Positions 1 to 5,144 of a stretch of 6,928 bases of DNA are shown here, piece after piece. Under the pieces are notes generated by a model, which saw only the letters and a list, made by a program, of their open reading frames with translations, did not search any database and was not told the origin of the DNA. The position numbers and the translations under genes are program-made. The stretch's first letter is position 1. Every line of letters starts with the position of its first letter. This stretch comes from JACVRW01 sp034664105 (GTDB lineage: Bacteria; Actinomycetota; Thermoleophilia; Solirubrobacterales; Thermoleophilaceae): positions 1-6,928 of the forward strand of contig JAXDIH010000263.1 in assembly GCA_034664105.1 (NCBI GenBank). The letters run 5' to 3'.

Positions 1-104
1 CCCCGCGGGCGGGCGCTCGAGCGAGTTCGAGCCCAGTACGGCCCACTCCTCTCGCCCGCTTGGGCAGGGATACGAAGGCACTTTGCGCCGGCACAGCGGG
101 CCGA

Positions 105-110
105 GATACT
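105..110 (+). promoter_or_regulatory. Imperfect -10-like hexamer before the SnoaL-like gene
   Basis: GATACT lies 9 bases before ATG 120. It misses the first T of TAnnnT but sits at the same distance as better examples elsewhere in this window. No Shine-Dalgarno sequence precedes the start. This is a weak call based mainly on spacing. Confidence 0.3.
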
Positions 111-119
111 CGGTGGGCG

Positions 120-509
120 ATGTCGCAGGAGAACGTGGAGCTCGTGGGTCGCCTGTACGAGGCCTTCCGGCGCGGCGACCAGGCCGTCGTCGTGGCCCAC
201 CTGCACCCTGAGATCGAGTGGAGGGCGATCGAGGACACCGAGACCTACCACGGGCATCGCGGGGTGGCGACCTCGGTTGCGGGCTGGCTCGAGACCTGGG
301 AGGAGCACGAGCTCAAACCCGAGGAGTACCTCGATGCAGGCGATCAAGTTGTCGTGACCACTCGCTTGCGAGGCCGGGGCCGCCGAAGCGGCGCGGACGT
401 GGAAACCTCTTACTTCGCCGTTTGGCGGCTCCGCGACGGGCGAGCCGTCGCCTATCACGAATACCCGAGCAAGCCAGAGGCCCTCGAAGCCGCGGGGCTG
501 ACGGAGTAA
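120..509 (+). CDS. SnoaL-like / NTF2-fold small protein
   Basis: A 129-residue protein of the SnoaL-like branch of the NTF2 superfamily, a cone-shaped alpha+beta barrel used as a small enzyme or ligand-binding pocket. The family pattern runs the full length: an N-terminal helix (ENVELVGRLYEAFRRGD, residues 4-20), a 'HLHPEIEWRAIED' strand (27-39), 'YHGHRGV' (43-49), a Trp-rich helix (56-61), and strands at 74-84 and 98-113. It ends in EALEAAGL, a tail I recall from many actinobacterial paralogues. ATG 120 is chosen over an upstream ATG at 60 because MSQENVE is the usual beginning and the extra 20 residues look non-coding. No signal peptide or membrane segment is visible. Codon use is slightly more relaxed than in later genes. 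The substrate is unknown; annotation as a catabolic enzyme or polyketide cyclase would be overreach. Its stop abuts the convergent gene that follows. Confidence 0.87.
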   Translation: MSQENVELVGRLYEAFRRGDQAVVVAHLHPEIEWRAIEDTETYHGHRGVATSVAGWLETWEEHELKPEEYLDAGDQVVVTTRLRGRGRRSGADVETSYFAVWRLRDGRAVAYHEYPSKPEALEAAGLTE

Positions 510-782
510 TCAGCTGCGGGTCGCCTCGCGCAGGCGAGCCAGCCGGCGCGCCTGCTCGCGCGTCGTGAGCGGCTGGGCCCCGCAGGCGATCGCCTGGACG
601 CGCACTTCCTCGGGCAGGTCGTAGTGGTCGGTCCAGGGCCGGGTCGGCTTGGTCTGGAACCACTGGCGCAGTAGGCCCAGCTGGGCGGCGAACTCGTGCA
701 GCTCCTCTGGGGAGTCAGCGGTCAGATGACACCATCGCCGCTCGCGCCACCACCAGATCGCCTCGTCGACGTAAACGGCCAT
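510..782 (-). CDS. DUF4031 family protein
   Basis: A 90-residue protein with the hallmarks of the DUF4031 family as I know it: start MAVYVDEAIWWWRERRWCHL (residues 1-20), then 'DSPEELHEFAAQLGL' (23-37), 'WFQ' (41-43), 'HYDLPEEVRVQAIACGA' (53-69) and a short basic tail. Family members are usually 80-100 residues, so it is complete. The biochemical function is unknown. Conserved Trp, His and Cys residues (W10-W12, W17, C18, H19, H53) could form a binding site, but that is inference. The protein is soluble and has no signal peptide. The ATG at 782 gives exactly the family N-terminus. A TACCGT hexamer ends 6 bases before it and there is no Shine-Dalgarno sequence, so a leaderless message is likely. 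It is divergent from the HNH gene (62-bp gap) and convergent with the SnoaL-like gene (no gap). Confidence 0.85.
   Translation of the reverse strand: MAVYVDEAIWWWRERRWCHLTADSPEELHEFAAQLGLLRQWFQTKPTRPWTDHYDLPEEVRVQAIACGAQPLTTREQARRLARLREATRS
521..537. terminator. Possible hairpin terminator between convergent genes
   Basis: TCGCCT (521-526) and AGGCGA (532-537) form a perfect 6-bp stem with a 5-base loop. It begins 12 bases after the SnoaL-like stop, inside the 3' end of the DUF4031 coding sequence. There is no T-tract. It could end the + strand transcript, but short inverted repeats arise easily in DNA of this composition. Confidence 0.3.
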
Positions 783-788
783 CCGCCG

Positions 789-794
789 ACGGTA
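789..794 (-). promoter_or_regulatory. -10-like hexamer for DUF4031 gene (leaderless)
   Basis: Read on the minus strand, TACCGT ends 6 bases before ATG 782. It fits TAnnnT at the distance expected when transcription starts at or next to the start codon. The same hexamer precedes the DUF47 gene on the other strand. I saw no convincing -35. Confidence 0.5.
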
Positions 795-831
795 GCTGCA
801 ACCGCTCGTGCGTCCCGTCAGGCGCCGGCCC

Positions 832-837
832 TAGCTT
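832..837 (+). promoter_or_regulatory. -10-like hexamer for HNH gene (leaderless)
   Basis: TAGCTT ends 7 bases before ATG 845, with no Shine-Dalgarno sequence in between. It suggests the message starts at the A of the start codon. No clear -35 was found. Confidence 0.5.
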
Positions 838-844
838 CGAGCGC

Positions 845-1369
845 ATGCTGAGCGTCGACAAGCGGGCCGGTTTCGCGACCGAGGGCGCCTGGTTCTGGAA
901 GCGTCATCGCTTCCAAGCGGGCAGGCACGCCGCCCCGCGGCCGGTGGGACCGCGCGCGTTGGCCGCGCTGGAGCAGCTCCAGCACGAGCAGCCTGTCGCG
1001 CTGATCGAGGCCGAAGGCCGGCGCTGGTGGTGGTATCGCGACGCCTTCTACGTCGAGGCCGAGGCCCTCGAAGGGCACGACGTGATGGCGCTCGTCCTCG
1101 AACGCGAGCGGCGCAAGCAGCGCAAGCTCGAGCGCGCCCACGCCGCGCTTCATCAGGAGCTCAACGGCGCCCCGAGACGCGAGCCGATCCCGCGCGACGT
1201 GCGTCTAGCCGTCTGGCGGCGCGACGGTGGACGCTGCGTCGAGTGCGCCGGCGACTTCGACCTCCAGTACGACCACGTGATCCCGTTCTCGATGGGCGGC
1301 GCCAGCACCGTCGAGAACCTGCAGCTGCTGTGCGCGGCCTGCAACCGCGACAAGGGCGCCTCGCTCTAA
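845..1369 (+). CDS. HNH endonuclease family protein with Trp-rich N-terminus
   Basis: A 174-residue protein with a complete C-terminal HNH (beta-beta-alpha metal) nuclease domain at about residues 116-174. Visible elements are the zinc-knuckle pairs C131/C134 and C163/C166, the catalytic D143-H144 in 'YDHVIPFSMGG', N158 in 'ENLQLLC' and N167 in 'CNRDKG'. HNH domains nick or cut DNA using one divalent metal ion. The first 110 residues are not a nuclease fold I can name: a variable start, then a 'RRWWWYRDAFYVE' strand region (59-71), and a very basic helix at 82-105 that could bind nucleic acid or form a coiled coil. I recall this architecture as recurrent in high-GC actinobacteria, usually as a lone gene. 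Nothing ties it to an intron, phage or restriction system here. The physiological target is unknown. ATG 845 is supported by the -10-like motif 7 bases upstream. Confidence 0.85.
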   Translation: MLSVDKRAGFATEGAWFWKRHRFQAGRHAAPRPVGPRALAALEQLQHEQPVALIEAEGRRWWWYRDAFYVEAEALEGHDVMALVLERERRKQRKLERAHAALHQELNGAPRREPIPRDVRLAVWRRDGGRCVECAGDFDLQYDHVIPFSMGGASTVENLQLLCAACNRDKGASL

Positions 1370-1376
1370 CAGGCGC

Positions 1377-1382
1377 TAGCGT
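1377..1382 (+). promoter_or_regulatory. -10-like hexamer for phosphoesterase gene (leaderless)
   Basis: TAGCGT lies in the 20-base gap after the HNH stop and ends 7 bases before GTG 1390. It gives the phosphoesterase its own potential start of transcription despite the operon-like spacing, and it helps fix the start codon. Confidence 0.45.
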
Positions 1383-1389
1383 CCCGCGC

Positions 1390-2052
1390 GTGCTCGCCCT
1401 GCTCTACGACGTGCACGGCAACCTCCCAGCCCTGGACGCCGTGCTCGCGGATTGCCCGGCCGAGCGCTTCCTGCTCGGCGGCGACCACGTGGGCTTTGGC
1501 GCCTGGCCGCGCGAGACCGCCGACCGCCTGAGGCAGCTCGACGCGGAGTGGATCCGCGGCAACGTCGATCGCTGGCTGGTCGACGCCCCCGACGCGCCCG
1601 AGGCGATGCTGCCCGTGATCGAGCGCTCGCGCGAGCTCGCCGGCGAGCAGCTGTCGCGCGAGCTGGCCGCGCTGCCCGAGTCGACGACGCACGAGGGCAC
1701 GCTCTACTGCCACGCCTCGCCGCTCTCCGACATGGACAGCTTCTATCCCGAGCCTCAGGACTCCGACGTCGAGCGGCTGATGGGCGTCGAGGCGAAGCGC
1801 GTGGTCTTCGGTCACACCCACCTGCAGTTCACGCGCGAGGGACCGGGCGGCATCGAGCTGGTCAACCCCGGCAGCGTGGGAATCCCGCTCGACGGCGACC
1901 GTCGCGCCGCCTACGCGATCGTCCACGACGACGGCCGCGTCGAGCCGCGCCGGGTGGAGTACGACTGGCAGCACGCGGCGCGGGAGGTGCGCGCCAAGGT
2001 CGGCGAGCTGCCGGCCAAGCGCATCGAGCAAGCTCGTTTCGACGTGTCCTAG
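1390..2052 (+). CDS. Calcineurin-like metallophosphoesterase (YfcE/MJ0936 type)
   Basis: A 220-residue two-metal phosphoesterase of the small YfcE/MJ0936-like group (Metallophos_2). The metal-binding motifs appear in order: D7-x-H9 in 'YDVHGN', G31-D32 in 'LLGGDHVG', G57-N58 in 'RGNVD' (GNxD where many relatives have GNHD), H108 in 'CHASP', and H142/H144 in 'FGHTH', followed by 'NPGSVG' (159-164). These enzymes use Mn, Ni or similar metals to hydrolyse phosphodiesters or phosphomonoesters; the natural substrate cannot be read from sequence. There is no signal peptide, so it is cytoplasmic. GTG 1390 is chosen because the first metal motif must begin within the first few residues and a -10-like TAGCGT lies 7 bases upstream; no Shine-Dalgarno sequence is present. 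It follows the HNH gene by 20 bases and precedes the DUF47 gene by 17. A role linked to phosphate supply is possible by position only. Confidence 0.88.
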   Translation: MLALLYDVHGNLPALDAVLADCPAERFLLGGDHVGFGAWPRETADRLRQLDAEWIRGNVDRWLVDAPDAPEAMLPVIERSRELAGEQLSRELAALPESTTHEGTLYCHASPLSDMDSFYPEPQDSDVERLMGVEAKRVVFGHTHLQFTREGPGGIELVNPGSVGIPLDGDRRAAYAIVHDDGRVEPRRVEYDWQHAAREVRAKVGELPAKRIEQARFDVS

Positions 2053-2055
2053 TGG

Positions 2056-2061
2056 TACCGT
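2056..2061 (+). promoter_or_regulatory. Extended -10-like element for DUF47-Pit unit (leaderless)
   Basis: TACCGT is preceded directly by TGG (2053-2055), so it fits the extended form TGnTAnnnT. It ends 8 bases before GTG 2070 and begins 3 bases after the phosphoesterase stop. An extended -10 can work without a good -35, and none is evident. I noticed no repeated Pho-box-like half-sites nearby, which would suit constitutive low-affinity uptake. Confidence 0.5.
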
Positions 2062-2069
2062 CCGGCGCG

Positions 2070-2693
2070 GTGCGGCTCACCAGCGTCCTCGCCCCCCGTG
2101 ACCGGGAGTTCTTTGACCTGTTCGAGGAGGCTGGCGGCAACATCCAGCGCGCGGCCGGCCTGCTCGAGGAGATGCTGAAGGACTTCCCCGAGCGCAGCGA
2201 CCTCGCGCGCGACATCCTGATCTGCGAGCAGGACGGCGATCGGATCACGCACGACATCATCCAGCGCCTCAACCAGACTTTCGTCACGCCGATCGACCGC
2301 GAGGACATCTACTCGCTGGCCTCCTCGCTCGACGACGTCGTGGACTACACCGAGGAGGTCGCCGACTACCTCGGGCTGTACCGGATCGAGGCGCCGATGG
2401 AACAGGCGCAGGCGCTGGCACAGGTGCTCCACGCCGCCTCGCGGCAGATCGCGGAGGCAATGCCGCGCCTGCGCGGCTTCAAGGACATCTCGCACTACAC
2501 GGTGGAGATCAACCGGCTGGAGAACGACGGCGACCGCATCACGCGGGAGGCGATCGCGTCGCTGTTCGACAACGGCATCGACCCGATGGTCGTGATTCGC
2601 TGGAAGGACATCTTCGAGCGGCTCGAGGAGGCGATCGACGCCACCGAGCGCGTGGCCAACATCCTCGAGGGCATCGTCATCAAGAACTCGTAG
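2070..2693 (+). CDS. DUF47 / PhoU-like Pit accessory protein
   Basis: A 207-residue, nearly all-helical protein of the DUF47 family (PhoU-like, TIGR00153 type), known as the partner of Pit phosphate permeases (called OrfA or Pap in rhizobia). The opening 'APRDREFFDLFEEAGGNIQRA' region (residues 8-28) is typical. Two PhoU-like three-helix repeats are visible. Each has an E-x3-D metal motif: EQDGDRITH at 53-61 and ENDGDRITR at 151-159. Each is followed by an acidic helix: 'SLDDVVDYTEEVADYL' (86-101) and 'IFERLEEAIDATERVANIL' (181-199). Such motifs bind multinuclear metal clusters in PhoU proteins. It probably acts on the cytoplasmic face of the permease, moderating phosphate entry. GTG 2070 gives the family length and sits 8 bases after an extended -10; GTG 2052 would add six residues and is less likely. 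The permease gene follows after 16 bases. Confidence 0.92.
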   Translation: MRLTSVLAPRDREFFDLFEEAGGNIQRAAGLLEEMLKDFPERSDLARDILICEQDGDRITHDIIQRLNQTFVTPIDREDIYSLASSLDDVVDYTEEVADYLGLYRIEAPMEQAQALAQVLHAASRQIAEAMPRLRGFKDISHYTVEINRLENDGDRITREAIASLFDNGIDPMVVIRWKDIFERLEEAIDATERVANILEGIVIKNS

Positions 2694-2709
2694 TGTCGCG
2701 GCGGTCTGA

Positions 2710-3822
2710 ATGAAGGGCGAGCTCCTCACGGTGATCATCGTCGTCGGCACGGCGCTGGCGTTCGACTTCACCAACGGCTTCCACGACACCGCCAACGTGG
2801 TCGCAACCTCGATCTCCACGCGCGCGATGGCGCCGCGCCTGGCGGTCGGCTATGCGGCGATGCTGAACTTCGTCGGCGCGTTCATCTCGCTCAAGGTGGC
2901 GGCAACGGTGGCCAGCGACGTGGTCGACCCCGGCGCGATAACCCTGCTGGTGGTGTTCGGCGGTCTGGTCGGCGCGATCGCGTGGAACCTGGCCACCTGG
3001 TACTTCGGCCTGCCCTCGAGTTCCTCGCACGCGCTGATCGGGGGCATCGTCGGGGCGATGCTGGTGGCCAAGGGCCCCGACGCGATCTTCTTCCAGCACG
3101 GGATCATCGGCAAGGTGATGCTGCCGGCCCTGGTCGCGCCGACGCTCGCGTTCATCGTGGGCGGCGCGTCCATCCTGGTCCTCTACCGGATCGTGGGCGG
3201 CCTGCGGCCGAAGCCGGTCACGCGCGGCTTCCGCACCGGACAGGTCATCTCGGGCGGGTTGCTGGCCCTCGCCCACGGCACCAACGATGCCCAGAAGACC
3301 ATGGGCGTCATCGCGTTGGCGCTCGTGGCCTACGGGTCGCTGCCGGCCAGCGACCCCACGCCGCCGACGTGGGTGGTGGTGTCGGCCGCCGGCGCGATCG
3401 CCGTTGGCACGTACGCGGGCGGCTGGCGGATCATCAAGACGATGGGCAGCCGCATCCACAAGATGGACTCGGCGCAGGGCTTCGCGGCGCAGGGCGCCGG
3501 CGCCGCGGTGATCCTCGCCTCGTCGCACGGGGGCTTCCCCCTCTCCACTACGCACACGATCTCCGGCGCCGTGATCGGGTCGGGCGCGGCCAAGCGCCTC
3601 TCCGCGGTGCGCTGGGGCGTGGCCGGCAACATCGTGGTGGCCTGGATCGTCACGCTGCCGGTCGCGGCGGCGATCGGCGCACTGACCTACGCCGTCACGC
3701 GCCTGTTCGGCACCGGCGCTGTCGGCCCGCTGGTGGTGTCGGTGCTGATCCTGAGCGGCTCCGTGCTCCTGTTCAGCAGGCGCTCCCGGGAGAGCCCGCC
3801 GCCGGCCCGCGCGGAGGCATGA
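2710..3822 (+). CDS. pit: Pit family inorganic phosphate transporter
   Basis: A 370-residue integral membrane permease of the PiT family (TC 2.A.20), which imports phosphate, in bacteria typically as a neutral metal-phosphate complex with protons. Both halves of the inverted family repeat are intact. The N-half has 'FDFTNGFHDTAN' (18-29) and 'GLPSSSSHALIGG' (100-112). The C-half has 'AHGTNDAQKTMG' (188-199) and 'FPLSTTHTISGAVIG' (276-290). I count roughly ten hydrophobic segments, with a modest polar central region around residues 240-258, and a short basic, Pro-rich cytoplasmic tail (357-370). Length is at the compact end of the family, as in other actinobacteria. ATG 2710 lies 16 bases after the DUF47 stop with no Shine-Dalgarno sequence, and the N-terminus runs straight into the first helix. 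The DUF47 neighbour supports phosphate over sulfate as substrate. The stop overlaps the start of the next small gene. Confidence 0.95.
   Translation: MKGELLTVIIVVGTALAFDFTNGFHDTANVVATSISTRAMAPRLAVGYAAMLNFVGAFISLKVAATVASDVVDPGAITLLVVFGGLVGAIAWNLATWYFGLPSSSSHALIGGIVGAMLVAKGPDAIFFQHGIIGKVMLPALVAPTLAFIVGGASILVLYRIVGGLRPKPVTRGFRTGQVISGGLLALAHGTNDAQKTMGVIALALVAYGSLPASDPTPPTWVVVSAAGAIAVGTYAGGWRIIKTMGSRIHKMDSAQGFAAQGAGAAVILASSHGGFPLSTTHTISGAVIGSGAAKRLSAVRWGVAGNIVVAWIVTLPVAAAIGALTYAVTRLFGTGAVGPLVVSVLILSGSVLLFSRRSRESPPPARAEA
3813..3817 (+). promoter_or_regulatory. Shine-Dalgarno GGAGG for the small membrane protein
   Basis: GGAGG at the end of pit is a clear ribosome binding site, in a window where most starts lack one. 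It is 1 base from ATG 3819 and 4 bases from ATG 3822. The second distance is more workable, so 3822 is preferred as start. The site fits translational coupling to the permease. Confidence 0.55.
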
Positions 3823-4058
3823 TGCTGGCGACCATCGAATGGAACGCGCTGCTCACGGTGATCTGGGCGTCGCTCGTGGGCGGCATCGGGGTGACCGCCG
3901 CCTACGGCCTGGCGATCCTGGGCACCACCCGCGCGATCGACTACGGCCGCGGCGGCCGCCTGGGCGAAGCGACCGTCTACGCCCTGATCGGCGTGCTCGG
4001 CATCGCCACCGTGCTGGCGGCGATCGTCTTCGGGATCGTGGTTCTCACCCAGAAGTGA
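3822..4058 (+). CDS. Small two-helix membrane protein coupled to Pit
   Basis: A 78-residue protein with two hydrophobic helices, at about residues 9-34 and 51-75. They are joined by a short loop with R37, R43 and R46 ('TTRAIDYGRGGRLGEAT'). By the positive-inside rule the loop should face the cytoplasm and both ends the outside. Its start overlaps the pit stop (TGATG, one base; ATG 3819 would give ATGA), and a GGAGG precedes it, so it is almost certainly co-translated with the permease. I recall small transmembrane proteins beside actinobacterial pitA genes, for example next to PitA in Mycobacterium tuberculosis, but no established function. A role as a permease subunit, stabiliser or regulator is inferred from position only. 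Its 3' end overlaps the opposing aminotransferase gene by 14 bp. Confidence 0.82.
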   Translation: MLATIEWNALLTVIWASLVGGIGVTAAYGLAILGTTRAIDYGRGGRLGEATVYALIGVLGIATVLAAIVFGIVVLTQK

Positions 4059-5115
4059 GCTGGGCCAACCGGTCGAGCGCGGCCTCGCTCGACCAGGCCC
4101 CCACCGAGGCGCGCACGGTGCCGGTGCCCGGCAGGTCGCGCACCACGAAGCCCTCGGCGCGCAGCCGTTCGACCTCGGCCTCCGGCTCCGCCGCCTCCCA
4201 CGCCACCAGCGTCGAGCGCCCGCGCGGGCGCACGCGCGAGCCGAGCCGCGCGGCCAGGCCCTCGGCCAGGTCGGCCGCGCGCTGCTGCGCCTCCGGCAGG
4301 CCGGCGCCCTCCAGCACGTCGAGCGCGGCCAGCGCCCAGTCCACGTGGTGCGCCGGCGGGAAGCCGACGGACAGCCGGCGGGCGTCGGGATGGAGGTCGA
4401 ATTCGAGCGCGCGCGTGGCGTCGGCGAGGTTGGAGTAGCCGGGCCAGGCGGAGGGCAGGTCGCCCCCCACCTCCGCTCGCGCGTACAGGTAACCGAGCCC
4501 GTTCGGGCCGCACAGCCACTTCTGGCCCGAGGCCGCGTAGAAGTCACAGCCGAGCGCCCGCACGTCCACCGGCACGGCGCCCAGCCCCTGGGCCCCGTCG
4601 AGCAGTACCAGCGCGGGGGTCGCGGCCAGGGCGGAGGCGTCCACCACCGCCCCGGTCATCCAGGAGACGTGCGAGGTGGCCACCAGTCGCGTGCGCGGGC
4701 CCACGGCGTCCGCCAGCTCGGCGAACGGAACCACCCGCACGCTCACGCCGCGGCGCTCGCGCAAGGCCCCGAGCGGCGCGAGCACGCCCGGGTGCTCCTG
4801 GTCGCTGGTGAGCACCTCGTCGCCGGGGCCCAGGTCGAGCGCCCCCAGAGCGCTGTTCACGCCGTCGGTGGTGGACCCGGTGAGAGCGACCTCCCCGACC
4901 TCCGCGCCCGTCAGGGCGGCGACCCGGGCTCGCAACAGCTCGATGCGCTCCAGGCACCGCTCGAGGAACTCGTGGCCGCTGCGGCCCTCCTCGAGCTGGC
5001 GCCGCAGCGACGCGAGCGCGGCGTCGTACGCCTGCCGCGGGATCGGCCCGGTCGTGCCGGCGTTGAGGTACTCGAAGCGCTCGAAGACGGGGAACTGTGC
5101 GCGCAGGTCGTTCAC
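4045..5115 (-). CDS. Class V PLP-dependent aminotransferase-fold enzyme
   Basis: A 356-residue fold-type I enzyme of aminotransferase class V. Visible elements are the start 'FPVFERFEYLNAGTTGPIP' (residues 8-26), the phosphate-binding turn 'TGSTTDG' (79-85), 'DQEHPG' (105-110) where the cofactor ring stacks, 'SHVSWMTG' (148-155), D173 and Q176 in 'LLDGAQGLGAVPVDV', the Schiff-base lysine K199 in 'SGQKWLCGPNGLGYLY', and R335 in 'TVRASVGAW', which should bind the substrate carboxylate. There is no cysteine after C202, so the mobile catalytic Cys of IscS/SufS cysteine desulfurases is absent. Candidates are a C-S lyase, an epimerase-like enzyme (isopenicillin N epimerase/EgtE-like) or an aminotransferase; I cannot choose among them. 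The start is GTG 5115, preceded by TAGTAT 10 bases upstream. It is divergent from the metallo-hydrolase gene and its 3' end overlaps the small membrane-protein gene. Confidence 0.9.
   Translation of the reverse strand: MNDLRAQFPVFERFEYLNAGTTGPIPRQAYDAALASLRRQLEEGRSGHEFLERCLERIELLRARVAALTGAEVGEVALTGSTTDGVNSALGALDLGPGDEVLTSDQEHPGVLAPLGALRERRGVSVRVVPFAELADAVGPRTRLVATSHVSWMTGAVVDASALAATPALVLLDGAQGLGAVPVDVRALGCDFYAASGQKWLCGPNGLGYLYARAEVGGDLPSAWPGYSNLADATRALEFDLHPDARRLSVGFPPAHHVDWALAALDVLEGAGLPEAQQRAADLAEGLAARLGSRVRPRGRSTLVAWEAAEPEAEVERLRAEGFVVRDLPGTGTVRASVGAWSSEAALDRLAQLTSG
4062..4100. terminator. Strong hairpin after the phosphate cluster
   Basis: GGTCGAGCG (4071-4079) and CGCTCGACC (4086-4094) form a perfect 9-bp stem with a 6-base loop. 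GGGCC (4062-4066) and GGCCC (4096-4100) extend it by 5 bp past a 4-versus-1 internal loop. It begins 3 bases after the + strand stop at 4058, where a terminator belongs. No T-tract follows, as is common for proposed actinobacterial terminators. The same bases encode the C-terminal region of the opposing aminotransferase, so it may serve one strand only. Confidence 0.5.
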
Positions 5116-5125
5116 GGCCGCGGAG

Positions 5126-5131
5126 ATACTA
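5126..5131 (-). promoter_or_regulatory. -10-like hexamer for aminotransferase gene
   Basis: On the minus strand TAGTAT ends 10 bases before GTG 5115. It is the closest match to a classical -10 in the window. It shares the two bases 5130-5131 with the divergent hexamer TAGGCT on the other strand. No -35 is obvious. Confidence 0.5.
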
Positions 5132-5135
5132 GGCT
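5130..5135 (+). promoter_or_regulatory. -10-like hexamer for metallo-hydrolase/fumarylacetoacetase operon
   Basis: TAGGCT ends 9 bases before GTG 5145, and no Shine-Dalgarno sequence intervenes. It overlaps the divergent TAGTAT by two bases. It probably drives both the metallo-hydrolase and the fumarylacetoacetase gene that follows after 4 bases. Confidence 0.45.
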
Positions 5136-5144
5136 TCGCCGCCC

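Noticed and set aside
11..34. Inverted repeat GGGC..TCGA / TCGA GCCC that could be a terminator of an upstream gene
   Set aside because: The stem is broken by a two-base bulge, there is no T-tract, and no upstream gene end is visible, so it is not listed as a feature.
21..40. GTTCGAGCC resembling a tRNA T-loop near the left edge
   Set aside because: The flanking bases do not form the 5-bp T-stem and no acceptor stem or CCA follows, so a tRNA end is not supported.
60..119. Upstream ATG 60 as the start of the SnoaL-like gene
   Set aside because: The added 20 residues do not look like family sequence, and MSQENVE at ATG 120 is the usual N-terminus.
845..1369. HNH gene as part of a homing intron, phage or restriction system
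   Set aside because: No integrase, methylase, terminase, intron boundary or flanking repeats are visible; base composition matches the neighbours.
1635..1648. Perfect 14-bp palindrome in the phosphoesterase gene
   Set aside because: It lies in helix-coding sequence rich in GAG, CTC and GCC codons, where such palindromes arise from codon bias; nothing else marks it as an operator.
2052..2069. GTG 2052 as the start of the DUF47 gene
   Set aside because: It would precede the -10-like element and add residues before the normal family start; GTG 2070 fits both length and promoter spacing.
2049..3555. Long open frames antisense to DUF47 and pit
   Set aside because: They lack recognisable domains, are rich in Arg, His and Asp as expected for shadows of GC-rich genes, and the opposing frames encode clear families.
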